Assembly: GCF_039537585.1 (NCBI RefSeq)
Contig: NZ_BAABAU010000001.1
Location: forward strand, 1,860,001 to 1,924,000
Direction: 5' to 3'
DNA length: 64,000 bases
Origin: Frondihabitans peucedani
GTDB taxonomy: Bacteria > Actinomycetota > Actinomycetes > Actinomycetales > Microbacteriaceae
A model generated the notes under the pieces. It searched no databases. It was not told where the DNA came from and saw only the letters and a program-made list of their open reading frames with translations. This document shows, piece after piece, positions 35,177 to 44,092 of the stretch (within the stretch, counting starts at the first letter, position 1; each line of letters begins with the position of its first letter). Position numbers and translations under genes: made by a program.

Positions 35177-36375
35177 GCAACATCACGAACGGTCAGCTCG
35201 TCAAGGCGGCCACGCCCGCCGCCGCCGAGGGTCCCGAGTGGGTCTCCGAGCCCACCGCCTACGACGCCATCCTGCTCGCCGGCTTCGGCGGCCCGGAGGG
35301 TCAAGACGACGTCATCCCGTTCCTGCGCAACGTCACGCGCGGCCGGGGCATCCCCGAGGAGCGCCTCGAAGAGGTCGCCCACCACTACCGCCACTTCGGC
35401 GGCATCTCGCCGATCAACGAGCACAACCGCGAGCTGAAGGCGGCGCTCGAGCAGGAGCTCGCCCGTCGCGAGATCGACCTGCCGGTGCTGTGGGGCAACC
35501 GCAACTGGGATCCCTACCTCCCCGACGTCGTCCGCGAGGCGTCCGACCGCGGCTACACCAAGCTCATCGCCATCGCCACGAGCGCGTACAGCTCGTACTC
35601 GTCGTGCCGTCAGTACCGTGAGGACTTCGCGATGGCCCTCGACGAGACCGGCCTCGCCGACTCGATCCAGATCGACAAGGTCCGCCAGTTCTTCGACCAC
35701 CCGGGCTTCGTCCAGCCCTTCATCGACGGCGTCCGCGACGCCCTCCTGAAGGCGCAGCGCGAGATCGACGGCCTCGACCTCGGCACCGAGGTCCAGGTCC
35801 TGTTCTCCACCCACTCGATCCCCTCGAGCGACGCTGCCAAGAGCGGGCCCGCCGCCCGCGGCTTCGACGACGAGGGCGCCTACGCGGCGCAGCACCGCGC
35901 CGTCGCCGAGGTCGTCATGGCCGCCGCGTCGGCAGCGCTCGAGCTCGACTCGACCACCACCGTCCCGTGGCAGCTCGTGTTCCAGTCGCGGTCCGGCCCG
36001 CCGTCCATGCCGTGGCTCGAGCCCGACATCAACGACGCGATCCACGCCCTCAAGGGCGGCCCGACGAAGGCCGTCGTGATCGTGCCGCTCGGCTTCGTGA
36101 GCGACCACATGGAGGTCATGTGGGACCTCGACAACGAGGCCCTCGAATCCTGCGAGGAGGAGGGCTTCTGGGCGACCAGGACGCCCACCCCCGGCATCGA
36201 CCCCGTGTACGTCACCGGCCTGGTCGACCTCGTCCTCGAGCGTCGCGACGGCGTGCCCGCGGCCGACCGCCCGCACGTCACCGACCTCGGGCCCTGGTAC
36301 GACGTCTGCCGTCCCGGCTGCTGCGAGAATGTCCGTCTGGGCTTCAAGCCCGCCGTGTCCGGCCTGGTGCCGTGA
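35173..36375 (+). CDS. cpfC: Coproporphyrin ferrochelatase
   Basis: A 400-residue ferrochelatase inserting iron into coproporphyrin III. LAGFGGPEGQDDVIPFL, HYRHFGGISPIN and FSTHSIP (active-site His) are diagnostic; the late Glu in DHMEVMWDLD binds metal. The carboxy-terminal DVCRPGCCENV with an earlier Cys in SSCRQY matches the actinobacterial [2Fe-2S] cluster ligands. It starts with TTG inside a TTGA overlap with chdC. As the partner of ChdC it acts immediately before it, so the coupling makes metabolic sense. Confidence 0.95.
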   Translation: MSNITNGQLVKAATPAAAEGPEWVSEPTAYDAILLAGFGGPEGQDDVIPFLRNVTRGRGIPEERLEEVAHHYRHFGGISPINEHNRELKAALEQELARREIDLPVLWGNRNWDPYLPDVVREASDRGYTKLIAIATSAYSSYSSCRQYREDFAMALDETGLADSIQIDKVRQFFDHPGFVQPFIDGVRDALLKAQREIDGLDLGTEVQVLFSTHSIPSSDAAKSGPAARGFDDEGAYAAQHRAVAEVVMAAASAALELDSTTTVPWQLVFQSRSGPPSMPWLEPDINDAIHALKGGPTKAVVIVPLGFVSDHMEVMWDLDNEALESCEEEGFWATRTPTPGIDPVYVTGLVDLVLERRDGVPAADRPHVTDLGPWYDVCRPGCCENVRLGFKPAVSGLVP

Positions 36376-36427
36376 CGACCACCGCTCCGACCGGCACCAC
36401 GACGATCAGCACCGCAGAAAGCGCTCT

Positions 36428-37378
36428 ATGACCGCACTCCGAATCGGCACCCGCGGCTCCGCTCTCGCGGTGGCCCAGTCGTCCCTGGTCCTCGACCGGC
36501 TCGCCACGGCGACCGGCCGCGAGGTCGAACTCGTCCAGGTGACGAGCGAGGGCGACACCTCGAAGGCCTCCCTGGCCACGATCGGGGGCACCGGGGTCTT
36601 TGCCAGCGCCCTCCGCTCCGCCCTCCTCGCCGACGAGTGCGACCTGCTCGTCCACTCGCTCAAAGACCTCCCGACCGCCGTGCACCCGGGCCTCACTCTC
36701 GGGGCGATCCCGGCTCGCGCGGACGCCCGCGACGCGCTGTGCGCGCGCGACGGCCTCACGCTCGACCAGCTTCCCGAAGGTGCGCGCGTCGGCACCGGCT
36801 CGCCGCGCCGCGTGGCCCAGTTGAAGGCGAGACGGCAGGATCTCGACGTGATCGACATCCGAGGGAACGTCGACTCGCGCCTCGCCCGCGTCGGCGACGA
36901 CCTCGACGCCGTCCTGCTGTCCGCCGCCGGTCTCGCGCGGCTCGGGCGCCTCGACGCCGCCACCGAGCTCCTCGGCCTCGGCTTCTGGCCGAGCGCTCCC
37001 GGCCAGGGCGCCCTGGCGATCGAGGTGCGCGAGGGCGACCAGCCCGACGATCTCGCGAAGGGCCTCCGCGCCCTCGAGCACCGGGAGTCCCGGCTCCTCG
37101 TCACCGCCGAGCGCGAGGTCCTCGCCGGGCTCGAGGCCGGCTGCGCAGCTCCCATCGGTGCCACGGCCGTCGTCGACGCCGGGCTGCTCCTGCTCAGCGC
37201 GACCGTCTACCGCCCCGACGGCACCGCCCGCCTCACCTCGTCGCACGGGGTCACGCTCGAGCCGGGCTCGCTCCCGAATCAGCTGGCCGAGGTGCACGAC
37301 GTCGCGGGCCGCGTCGTCGACGAGCTCCTCGCGAACGGGGCCGCCGACCTCGCGCCCGTCGGCGGCGGCGCCCAGTGA
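36428..37378 (+). CDS. hemC: Hydroxymethylbilane synthase
   Basis: A 316-residue porphobilinogen deaminase, joining four porphobilinogens. RIGTRGSALAVAQS opens the enzyme, VHSLKDLP carries the catalytic Asp region, and the cofactor-holding Cys lies in LEAGCAAPIGA (about 238). GNVDSRLARV and SAPGQGALAIE are conserved. Its stop overlaps hemD by 4 bp (GTGA), so the linear product is passed to the next encoded enzyme. Confidence 0.96.
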   Translation: MTALRIGTRGSALAVAQSSLVLDRLATATGREVELVQVTSEGDTSKASLATIGGTGVFASALRSALLADECDLLVHSLKDLPTAVHPGLTLGAIPARADARDALCARDGLTLDQLPEGARVGTGSPRRVAQLKARRQDLDVIDIRGNVDSRLARVGDDLDAVLLSAAGLARLGRLDAATELLGLGFWPSAPGQGALAIEVREGDQPDDLAKGLRALEHRESRLLVTAEREVLAGLEAGCAAPIGATAVVDAGLLLLSATVYRPDGTARLTSSHGVTLEPGSLPNQLAEVHDVAGRVVDELLANGAADLAPVGGGAQ

Positions 37379-38214
37379 CCGACCGGAGCCGTGCCGCGAC
37401 GTCGGCCGCCGACAAGCCGCTCCGCGGCGTGCGGGTCCTCGTGCCGCGCGGGGGCAAGTGGGGCGACTCCGTCGCAGCGGCGCTCCGGTCGCACGGCGCC
37501 CAGCCCGTCATCGCGCCGCTCATCAACTTCGCCCCGACCGAGAACCCGCACGACCTCCGGGTGGCCCTGCTCCGTCTCGAGGCGGGCGACTACGACTGGC
37601 TCGTCGTCACCAGCGCCACGACCGTCGACGTCCTGATCGGCAACAGCATCCGGCCGGCGCCCACCACCCGCGTCGCCGCGGTCGGGGAGACCACGGCGGC
37701 CGCACTCGCGCTGGCCGGGATCCGGGTCGACTTCGTGCCCGAGAACGACAACTCGGCGCGCGGACTGGTCAAGGAGTGGCCGGCCGACCAGATCGTCGGC
37801 CGCGTGCTCGTGCCCCAGTCGGAGATCGCCGAGCCGACCCTCGTCGCCGGGCTCGCCGAGCGCGGGCTCGATGCCGAGTTCGTCGCCGCCTACCGCACCG
37901 TCGGCGTCCCCGTCGACCCCGAGATCAAGACCGCCGTCGCCGACGGCGGCATCTCCGTCGTCCTGATCACGTCGGGCAGCGTCGCCCGCCAGATCGCCGC
38001 CCAGCTCGCCCCTCTCCCCGAGGGCACGACCGTGGCCTGCATCGGGCCCCGGACCGCCTTCGACGCCAGGGCCGCCGGGCTCCCCGTCCACCTGATCGCC
38101 GAGACCCGCTCGGCCGCCGCCCTCGTCGACGCCGTCGTCGAGCACGCGGCCTCCTCGGGCGATCCCGCCCCGCAGCCGTCGTCCGGCGGCTCCCCGTCCA
38201 CCGAGAGTCACTGA
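37375..38214 (+). CDS. hemD: Uroporphyrinogen-III synthase
   Basis: A 279-residue HemD, closing hydroxymethylbilane to uroporphyrinogen III. Sequence is poorly conserved in this family, but VLVPRGGKWGDSVAAALRSHGAQ, WLVVTSATTVDVL, ISVVLITSGSVARQI and VACIGPRTAFDARAAGLPV fit its two-domain fold, and the position between hemC and hemB is decisive. The carboxy-terminal Pro/Ser-rich tail is not conserved. It is coupled on both sides (GTGA and TGATG). Confidence 0.93.
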   Translation: MTDRSRAATSAADKPLRGVRVLVPRGGKWGDSVAAALRSHGAQPVIAPLINFAPTENPHDLRVALLRLEAGDYDWLVVTSATTVDVLIGNSIRPAPTTRVAAVGETTAAALALAGIRVDFVPENDNSARGLVKEWPADQIVGRVLVPQSEIAEPTLVAGLAERGLDAEFVAAYRTVGVPVDPEIKTAVADGGISVVLITSGSVARQIAAQLAPLPEGTTVACIGPRTAFDARAAGLPVHLIAETRSAAALVDAVVEHAASSGDPAPQPSSGGSPSTESH

Positions 38215-39227
38215 TGTCCGTCTTCCCCCAGGTGCGTGGCCGTCGCCTCCGCACCACTCCCGCCCTCCGCCGCCTGGTCGCCGAGACGCGGCTCCACCCG
38301 GCCGATCTGATCCTGCCGGTGTTCGTCCGCGAGGGCATCTCCGAAGCACAGCCGATCGCCTCCATGCCGGGCGTCGTCCACCACTCCCTCGAGAGCCTGA
38401 AGCCCGCCCTGGCCGAGGCCGCCGAGGCCGGAATCGGCGGCGTGATGCTGTTCGGCGTGCCGCTCGACGAGAAGAAGGACGCCGCGGGCTCCGGTGCGAC
38501 CGACCCCGACGGCATCCTGAACCGGGCCATCCGCGTCGCCGCCGACGAGGCCGGCGACGCGCTCGTCGTGCAGAGCGACCTCTGCCTCGACGAGTTCACC
38601 GACCACGGCCACTGCGGCGTGCTCGACGCCGACGGCGTGGTCGACAACGACGCGACCCTCGAGCGGTACCGCGACATGGCCGTCCTCCACGCCGAGGCCG
38701 GCTCCCAGATCATCGCCCCGAGCGGCATGATGGACGGCCAGGTCGCCGCCATCCGCGACGCGCTCGACGCGCACGGGCACCAGGATCGCGCGATCCTGGC
38801 CTACGCCGCCAAGTACGCGAGCGCCTTCTACGGTCCGTTCCGCGAGGCCGTGCAGTCGTCGCTGACCGGCGACCGGCGCACCTACCAGATGGACAACGGC
38901 AACCGCCGCGAGGGGCAGCGCGAGGTCGCCCTCGACCTCGAGGAGGGCGCCGACATCGTCATGGTCAAGCCCGCGATGAGCTATCTCGACGTGCTCGCCG
39001 ACACCGCGGCCTCGAGCGACGTCCCGGTCTGGGCCTACCAGATCTCCGGCGAGTACTCGATGATCCACGCGGCCGCGCAGAACGGCTGGATCGACCTCGA
39101 CGCAGCGAGCCTCGAGAGCGTCCTCGGCATCAAGCGGGCCGGCGCCGACGCGATCCTGACCTACTTCGCGGTCGACCTGGCGCAGCGCCTCACCGGTCGC
39201 GGCGACCCGTCGCGGTCGATCCGATGA
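38214..39227 (+). CDS. hemB: Delta-aminolevulinic acid dehydratase (porphobilinogen synthase)
   Basis: A 337-residue HemB, condensing two aminolevulinates to porphobilinogen. [15 protein letters not shown] and [13 protein letters not shown] hold the two Schiff-base Lys residues. The metal-site segment reads [15 protein letters not shown]: two Cys of the zinc-type triad are present, but the middle position is Asp, a mixed form between the Zn and Mg types. Metal preference is therefore uncertain. Coupled to hemD by a one-base TGATG overlap. Confidence 0.96.
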   Translation: MSVFPQVRGRRLRTTPALRRLVAETRLHPADLILPVFVREGISEAQPIASMPGVVHHSLESLKPALAEAAEAGIGGVMLFGVPLDEKKDAAGSGATDPDGILNRAIRVAADEAGDALVVQSDLCLDEFTDHGHCGVLDADGVVDNDATLERYRDMAVLHAEAGSQIIAPSGMMDGQVAAIRDALDAHGHQDRAILAYAAKYASAFYGPFREAVQSSLTGDRRTYQMDNGNRREGQREVALDLEEGADIVMVKPAMSYLDVLADTAASSDVPVWAYQISGEYSMIHAAAQNGWIDLDAASLESVLGIKRAGADAILTYFAVDLAQRLTGRGDPSRSIR

Positions 39228-39258
39228 CCCCGCGCACCACCACGAGAGAGAACCGCCG

Positions 39259-40608
39259 ATGAGCGCCGCACTGACCGCCAACGACCAGGCCTTCGCCCGC
39301 GCCAAGGCCTCGATCCCCGGCGGCGTCAACTCGCCGGTCCGCGCGTACGGCTCGGTCGGCGGCACGCCCCGCTTCCTGGTCGGCGCGAAGGGCGCCTACG
39401 TGACCGACGCCGAGGGGCGCGAGTACGTCGACCTCGTCGCGTCGTGGGGTCCGGCGATCCTCGGCCACGCGCATCCTGCGGTCGTCGACGCGGTGCAGTC
39501 CGCAGCCGCTCGCGGCCTCTCGTTCGGCGCCTCGACGCCGGGCGAGACCGAGCTGGCCGAGATCGTCCGCGAGCGGGTCGGCTTCGGCGAGCAGCGGCCG
39601 ATCGGCAAGATCCGCATGGTCTCGACGGGCACGGAGGCGACGATGACCGCCATCCGCCTCGCCCGCGGCTACACCGGCCGCGACCTCCTCGTGAAGTTCG
39701 CCGGCCACTACCACGGTCACTCCGACTCGCTGCTGGCCGAAGCCGGCTCGGGCGTCGCCACGCTCGCGCTGCCGGGCTCGGCGGGCATCACCGCCGAGAC
39801 GGCGGCGCAGACCCTCGTGCTGCCGTACAACGACCTCGACGCCGTTCGCCGCGCATTCGAGGAGCACTCCGAGCGCATCGCCGCCGTCATCGTCGAGGCC
39901 GCTGCCGCGAACATGGGCGTCCTCGCCCCCGACCGCGGCTTCAATCGCGCGCTGTCGTCGATCACGCGGCAGAACGGCGCTCTGCTCATCGTCGACGAGG
40001 TGCTCACCGGATTCCGGGTCGGGAGCGCCGGCTGGTGGGGCCTCGAGGCGTCGAACGTCGTGCCCGACGGCGCCGGCTGGGAGCCCGACCTGATCACCTT
40101 CGGCAAGGTCATCGGCGGCGGGATGCCCCTCGCGGCCCTCGGCGGCCGCGCCGAGATCATGGACTTCCTTGCGCCCCTCGGGCCGGTCTACCAGGCCGGG
40201 ACGCTCAGCGGGAACCCCGTCGCCGTCGCGGCCGGCATCGCGACGTTGCGGCTCGCCGATGCCGCCGTCTACCGCCGGCTCGACGAGGTCGCCGACCTCC
40301 TCGCGCGCGAGACGTCGGCGGCCCTCTCTGCCGAGGGCGTCGCGCACACCGTGCAGCGGGCGGGCAACCTCTTCTCGTTCGCCTTCACCGAGACGCCGCC
40401 CCGCGACTACGACGACGTCCGCGCGCAGCAGACCTGGCGCTACCCGCCGTTCTTCCACGCCATGCTCGACGCCGGGGTCAACCTGCCGCCGTCGGTCTTC
40501 GAGGCCTGGTTCGTCACGGCGGCGCACGACGACCGCGCGCTGTCGCAGATCATCGGGGCCCTCCCCGGTGCAGCGCGAGCGGCTGCTGCCGCGGTGGAGC
40601 CGCGCTGA
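39259..40608 (+). CDS. hemL: Glutamate-1-semialdehyde 2,1-aminomutase
   Basis: A 449-residue PLP enzyme that makes 5-aminolevulinate. [20 protein letters not shown] at the start, the PLP Lys in [11 protein letters not shown] (about 281) and [14 protein letters not shown] are characteristic. It is the last gene of the haem operon and works directly after HemA, which is encoded separately upstream. A repeat region with hairpin potential follows, separating it from the convergent ABC ATPase gene. Confidence 0.96.
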   Translation: MSAALTANDQAFARAKASIPGGVNSPVRAYGSVGGTPRFLVGAKGAYVTDAEGREYVDLVASWGPAILGHAHPAVVDAVQSAAARGLSFGASTPGETELAEIVRERVGFGEQRPIGKIRMVSTGTEATMTAIRLARGYTGRDLLVKFAGHYHGHSDSLLAEAGSGVATLALPGSAGITAETAAQTLVLPYNDLDAVRRAFEEHSERIAAVIVEAAAANMGVLAPDRGFNRALSSITRQNGALLIVDEVLTGFRVGSAGWWGLEASNVVPDGAGWEPDLITFGKVIGGGMPLAALGGRAEIMDFLAPLGPVYQAGTLSGNPVAVAAGIATLRLADAAVYRRLDEVADLLARETSAALSAEGVAHTVQRAGNLFSFAFTETPPRDYDDVRAQQTWRYPPFFHAMLDAGVNLPPSVFEAWFVTAAHDDRALSQIIGALPGAARAAAAAVEPR

Positions 40609-40612
40609 TCCT

Positions 40613-40684
40613 GCTCGGCTGAGCCCGCCTGCTCGGGCGAGCCTGCTTGGTCGGCCGAGCCCGCCTGTTCGGCTGAGCCCGCCG
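40613..40684. repeat. Four imperfect 18-bp tandem repeats, hairpin-forming
   Basis: Units resemble GCTCGGCTGAGCCCGCCT; a partial fifth continues into the ABC gene end. CTGAGCC (40673-40679) and GGCTCAG (40684-40690) pair across 4 bp, so the array may end both the haem operon and the convergent ABC transcript. Confidence 0.8.
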
Positions 40685-40686
40685 GC

Positions 40687-41466
40687 TCAGGCCCGACGCG
40701 CCTGCCAGCGGCCCGCGTCGCGGGTGATCGCGAGCGGGAAGTCGAAAGCGCCCGAGACGAGGTCGCTGGTCAGTACGTCGTCGGACGTGCCGGTGGCGTA
40801 GACGCGGCCCGCGCGCAGCAGCATCGCGTGCGTCGTCGACGCCGGCAGGTCTTCGAGGTGGTGCGTCACCGTGACCGAGGCGATCGCGGGGTGCGCGATC
40901 CGCAGGGCGTCGACCGTCTCGAGGAGGTGCTCGCGCGCGGCGACGTCGAGCCCGGTCGCCGGCTCGTCGAGGAGCAGGAGCGCAGGATCGGCGATCAGCG
41001 CGCGGGCGATAAGGGCCCGGCCGCGCTCGCCCTGGGACAGCGTGCTCCAGCGGGCCTGGACCCGTGCCCTCAGCCCGACCGACTCGGCCAGCGCGACGGC
41101 GCGGTCGGCCTCGTCGGGTGTCGGCTCCCAGCGCGGGACCGGATCGCTCGTGCCGGTCACGCCGGTGAGCACGACCTCGGCGACGGTGTTGTCGCCGAGC
41201 ATGCGGTGCCGGGGGTCGACGTGCCCGATGTGCGTGCGGAGCTCTCGGAGCTCGACCCGCCCCAGACGCTCGCCGAGCACCTCGACGGTGCCCCCGGACG
41301 GATGGCCGAGAGCACCGCACAGGGTGAGCAGGGTCGTCTTCCCGGCGCCGTTCGGCCCGATCAGAGCCCAGTGCTCGCCGGCCTCGACGCGCAGATCGAC
41401 GCCCTCGAGGAGGTCGCGCGCCTGCCGGCTGACGCGCACCCCGCGCAGGTCGAGGACGCTCGGCAC
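40687..41466 (-). CDS. ABC transporter ATP-binding protein
   Basis: A 259-residue ABC ATPase. Walker A is GPNGAGKTT (about 40-48), the signature WSTLSQGERGR, Walker B LLLLDEPATGLD and the switch His in SVTVTHHLEDLP are intact. The D-loop and single-domain form fit ModF/YlmA-like cytosolic ATPases; no permease gene is adjacent, so its partner is unknown. The GTG at VPSVLDLRGV is taken as start; a CTG overlapping the GntR stop (CTGA) is an alternative. Confidence 0.85.
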   Translation of the reverse strand: MPSVLDLRGVRVSRQARDLLEGVDLRVEAGEHWALIGPNGAGKTTLLTLCGALGHPSGGTVEVLGERLGRVELRELRTHIGHVDPRHRMLGDNTVAEVVLTGVTGTSDPVPRWEPTPDEADRAVALAESVGLRARVQARWSTLSQGERGRALIARALIADPALLLLDEPATGLDVAAREHLLETVDALRIAHPAIASVTVTHHLEDLPASTTHAMLLRAGRVYATGTSDDVLTSDLVSGAFDFPLAITRDAGRWQARRA

Positions 41467-41498
41467 CGGCGAAGGACGCCGACCCGCGGCCTCATCGC

Positions 41499-42203
41499 TC
41501 AGTGCTTGACCACCGTGGCCGGGAAGACGCCGCTCTCGCGGACCTCGTCGTAGTAGTCGCCGAACTCGTCGGTCTGCTTCGACATGAGGTCGCCGGCCTT
41601 CTCGGCGTCGCCGGCGGAGATCGCCTCGCGGAGGGCCGCGGTGAACTTCTGTGCGGGCTCCCAGGGGTAGACGCCCTGCGACGCCGCGCGACGGATCAGG
41701 AGCAGGAGGCGGGGGTTGGTCGTGCTCCAGAGCCGCTGCAGCGAGGCGCTGCCGCTCGCCTCCAGCAGGATGTCGTTGAACCGGGCGATCGCGTCGACGT
41801 CCTCGAACTGGTGCGCGGCGAAGGCCTTGCCGCGAGCGGCGAGGATCTTGTCGATCTCCTTCTTCTGCGCGGGCTGGAGGGCGCCGACCCCGCGTCGGAC
41901 GATGAGACCCCAGATGTCGTAACCGGTCTTGAGGGTGTCGACGAACTCGTCGAAAGTCGGCTGGATGACGCGCGTGTAGCGGTTGGCCTCGATGTCGACG
42001 AGGGCCTGGTCGGCGAGCTTCGCGATGGCCTCGCGGACGGGGGTGCGGGAGACGCCGAGCCAGTTGACGAGCTCGTCGTCGTTGAGACGCTCGCCGAGCT
42101 CGAGCGTGCCGTCGATGATCGCGTAGAACATCTTGTCGTAGACGACGTCGCGGAGGAGGCGGCGGGGTGCGGGGGTCTGCGTCGCGGGAAGAGGGACTGG
42201 CAT
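41499..42203 (-). CDS. GntR-family regulator, paralogue 1
   Basis: A 234-residue GntR-family regulator. The winged helix [25 protein letters not shown] (about 39-63) is followed by an all-helical effector domain of the FCD type. Nearly the same MPVP...PAPRRLLRDVV start and operator-reading helix occur in the next gene, showing a recent tandem duplication, while the effector domains have diverged. No dedicated target is visible beside it. It may be translated ahead of the ABC ATPase gene on one transcript. Confidence 0.9.
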   Translation of the reverse strand: MPVPLPATQTPAPRRLLRDVVYDKMFYAIIDGTLELGERLNDDELVNWLGVSRTPVREAIAKLADQALVDIEANRYTRVIQPTFDEFVDTLKTGYDIWGLIVRRGVGALQPAQKKEIDKILAARGKAFAAHQFEDVDAIARFNDILLEASGSASLQRLWSTTNPRLLLLIRRAASQGVYPWEPAQKFTAALREAISAGDAEKAGDLMSKQTDEFGDYYDEVRESGVFPATVVKH

Positions 42204-42276
42204 GAGCGTTCTCCTGTGTCAATCGGGATGAGATCGGTGAATCGGGTGAGCACGGCCGCCCTGCGCGGCCGGTGTG

Positions 42277-42957
42277 TCAGTCGGGGATGACGCCGACCGC
42301 GTGGACGGCTTCGAGATGCCTCTCGGTCGCCTCCTGGAAGGCCTCGAAGGCGGGGATGATCGCCGCGTGGTCGCGCGTCTCGGCGGCGTGCCGGAGGCGC
42401 TGGACGTACTCGATCGTCTCGACCCAGCGGAACTCGTCGAGCGCCGCCTGGATCATGAAGACGACCCGGGCGTTGAGCGTGGCCTCGAGCTGCTTCAGCA
42501 GCGGGTTGCCCGTGCGCTCGAGGGTGAAGTCGGTCAGCGCCCCGAGAGCGCGGATGGCGCTCGACTCGCGCGCCTCGAGGCGCGCCAGGGCGTCGTCGCA
42601 GAGGCGGAGGTAGTCGTTCACGTCGGTGTCGGTGAAGCGGGGGAAGGCCCACCGGGCGCTGAGCTCGTGGAAGCCGCCGAGCATCTGGATGGCGTGCTGG
42701 TACATCTCGAAGGTGGGGCGGACGATCCGCGTGTAGCGGTTCGCCTCCATCTCGACGAGGCCGTAGTCGACGAGCTTGGCGATGGCCTCGCGGATCGGGG
42801 TGCGTGAGACGCCCAGCCAGGCCACGAGCTCGTCGTCGTTGAGGCGCTCGCCCGCCTGCAGGGTGCCGTCTTGGATGGCCTCGATCATCTTCTCGAAGAC
42901 GACGTCGCGCAGCAGCCGCCTCGGTGCTGGGTTGTCGGGGCCGGTCGGGACGGGCAT
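42277..42957 (-). CDS. GntR-family regulator, paralogue 2
   Basis: A 226-residue GntR-family regulator highly similar in its first 80 residues to the preceding gene: [25 protein letters not shown], then EANRYTRIVRPTFE. The effector domain (about 85-226) is helical and diverged. Upstream are three GTATC/GATAC half-sites (42982-43009), likely for autoregulation. The upstream AcuI-like reductase is on the same strand and could be a partner, but there is no proof. Confidence 0.9.
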   Translation of the reverse strand: MPVPTGPDNPAPRRLLRDVVFEKMIEAIQDGTLQAGERLNDDELVAWLGVSRTPIREAIAKLVDYGLVEMEANRYTRIVRPTFEMYQHAIQMLGGFHELSARWAFPRFTDTDVNDYLRLCDDALARLEARESSAIRALGALTDFTLERTGNPLLKQLEATLNARVVFMIQAALDEFRWVETIEYVQRLRHAAETRDHAAIIPAFEAFQEATERHLEAVHAVGVIPD

Positions 42958-42981
42958 GCCTCACCTTCCATGCAGGTCAAA

Positions 42982-43009
42982 GTATCGAGTATCTCAGACT
43001 CTAGGATAC
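42982..43009. promoter_or_regulatory. GntR operator candidate with three half-sites
   Basis: GTATC at 42982-42986 and 42989-42993 and its complement GATAC at 43005-43009, 25-52 bp before the GntR start. The AGTATCG half-site also appears upstream of the third GntR gene (47299-47305). Confidence 0.5.
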
Positions 43010-43084
43010 GCCGGACCGGTTGCGCCACGCGAGCGGGGGCCCGTGTCCGGACAGCGACAGGAAGTTCCCAGCGAGCGGGCGCCG

Positions 43085-44071
43085 TCAGCGGCGCACGTCG
43101 ACGACGGTCCGCCCGCGCACCTGCCCCGCGAGGATCGTCTCGGCGTGTCCGGCGACCTCCGTGAGGCCGACCTCCTCGGTGAGCGAGTCGAGCAGGTCGA
43201 GGTCGAGGTCGGCGGCCAGGCGCGCCCAGGCCTCCTCGCGCAGGGCGAGCGGGGCGTCGACCGAGTTGATCCCCCGGAGCGAGACCCCGCGCAGGATGAA
43301 GGGCAGCACCGTCGTGGGGAGGTCGCCGCCCTGCGCGAGTCCGCACGCCGCCACGCTGCCGCCCCACCGCGTCTGCGCGAGCACGGTGGCCAGCGTGTGG
43401 CTCCCGACCGAGTCGACGGCCCCGGCCCAGCGCGGACGCTGGAGCGGCTTGCCGGGCTCGGAGAGCGTCGCCCGGTCGATCACGTCGGCGGCGCCGAGGC
43501 TCCGGAGGAAGCCGTCCAGCTCCGGGCGCCCGGTCGAGGCGGTCACCCGGTAGCCGAGCCCCGACAAGAGCGCGATCGCGACGGAGCCGACCCCGCCGCC
43601 CGCCCCCGTGACCAGGATGTCCCCGTCGCCGGGTGCGACATCCTGCTCGATCCGGAGCACGCTCAGCATCGCCGTGAAGCCGGCCGTCCCGATCGCGGCA
43701 GCGCGCCTCGGCGTGATGGCCTCCGGGAGCGCGACGAGCGACGCGGCGTCGACGACAGCCCTCTCGGAGAAGCCGCCGTGGCGGGTCTCGCCGATCCCGG
43801 CGCCGTTCAGCACGACGCTATCCCCCGCCGAGAAGCGGCCGGCCGAGTCGGGCTCGGTCACGGTGCCCACGAGGTCGATGCCGGGGATCAGCGGGCTGAT
43901 CCTGGCCACGCCCCGGTCGCCGGAGAGCGCCATGCCGTCTTTGAAGTTGAGGCTCGACCACTCGACGTCGACGACGGCGTCGCCGTCGGACGCGCCCTGG
44001 CGGAGGAAAGCGTCGTCCACCTCCCGGAGCGTGGCGGGGGCGGACTCTTCGACGACGATGGCGCGGGTCAT
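43085..44071 (-). CDS. AcuI/YhdH-like acryloyl-CoA reductase family protein
   Basis: A 328-residue medium-chain reductase of the AcuI/YhdH group. SSLNFKDGMALSG (about 38-50), GTAGFTAMLSV, VTGAGGGVGSVAIALLSGLGYRV (NADPH motif) and FILRGVSLRGINSV are the family signatures. The known reaction is NADPH-dependent reduction of acryloyl-CoA to propionyl-CoA; other enoyl substrates are possible. No zinc-ligand set is present. It stands upstream of the GntR pair on the same strand and downstream of pfkA. Confidence 0.9.
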   Translation of the reverse strand: MTRAIVVEESAPATLREVDDAFLRQGASDGDAVVDVEWSSLNFKDGMALSGDRGVARISPLIPGIDLVGTVTEPDSAGRFSAGDSVVLNGAGIGETRHGGFSERAVVDAASLVALPEAITPRRAAAIGTAGFTAMLSVLRIEQDVAPGDGDILVTGAGGGVGSVAIALLSGLGYRVTASTGRPELDGFLRSLGAADVIDRATLSEPGKPLQRPRWAGAVDSVGSHTLATVLAQTRWGGSVAACGLAQGGDLPTTVLPFILRGVSLRGINSVDAPLALREEAWARLAADLDLDLLDSLTEEVGLTEVAGHAETILAGQVRGRTVVDVRR

Positions 44072-44092
44072 GACTCGACGGTACGCCCCGGA

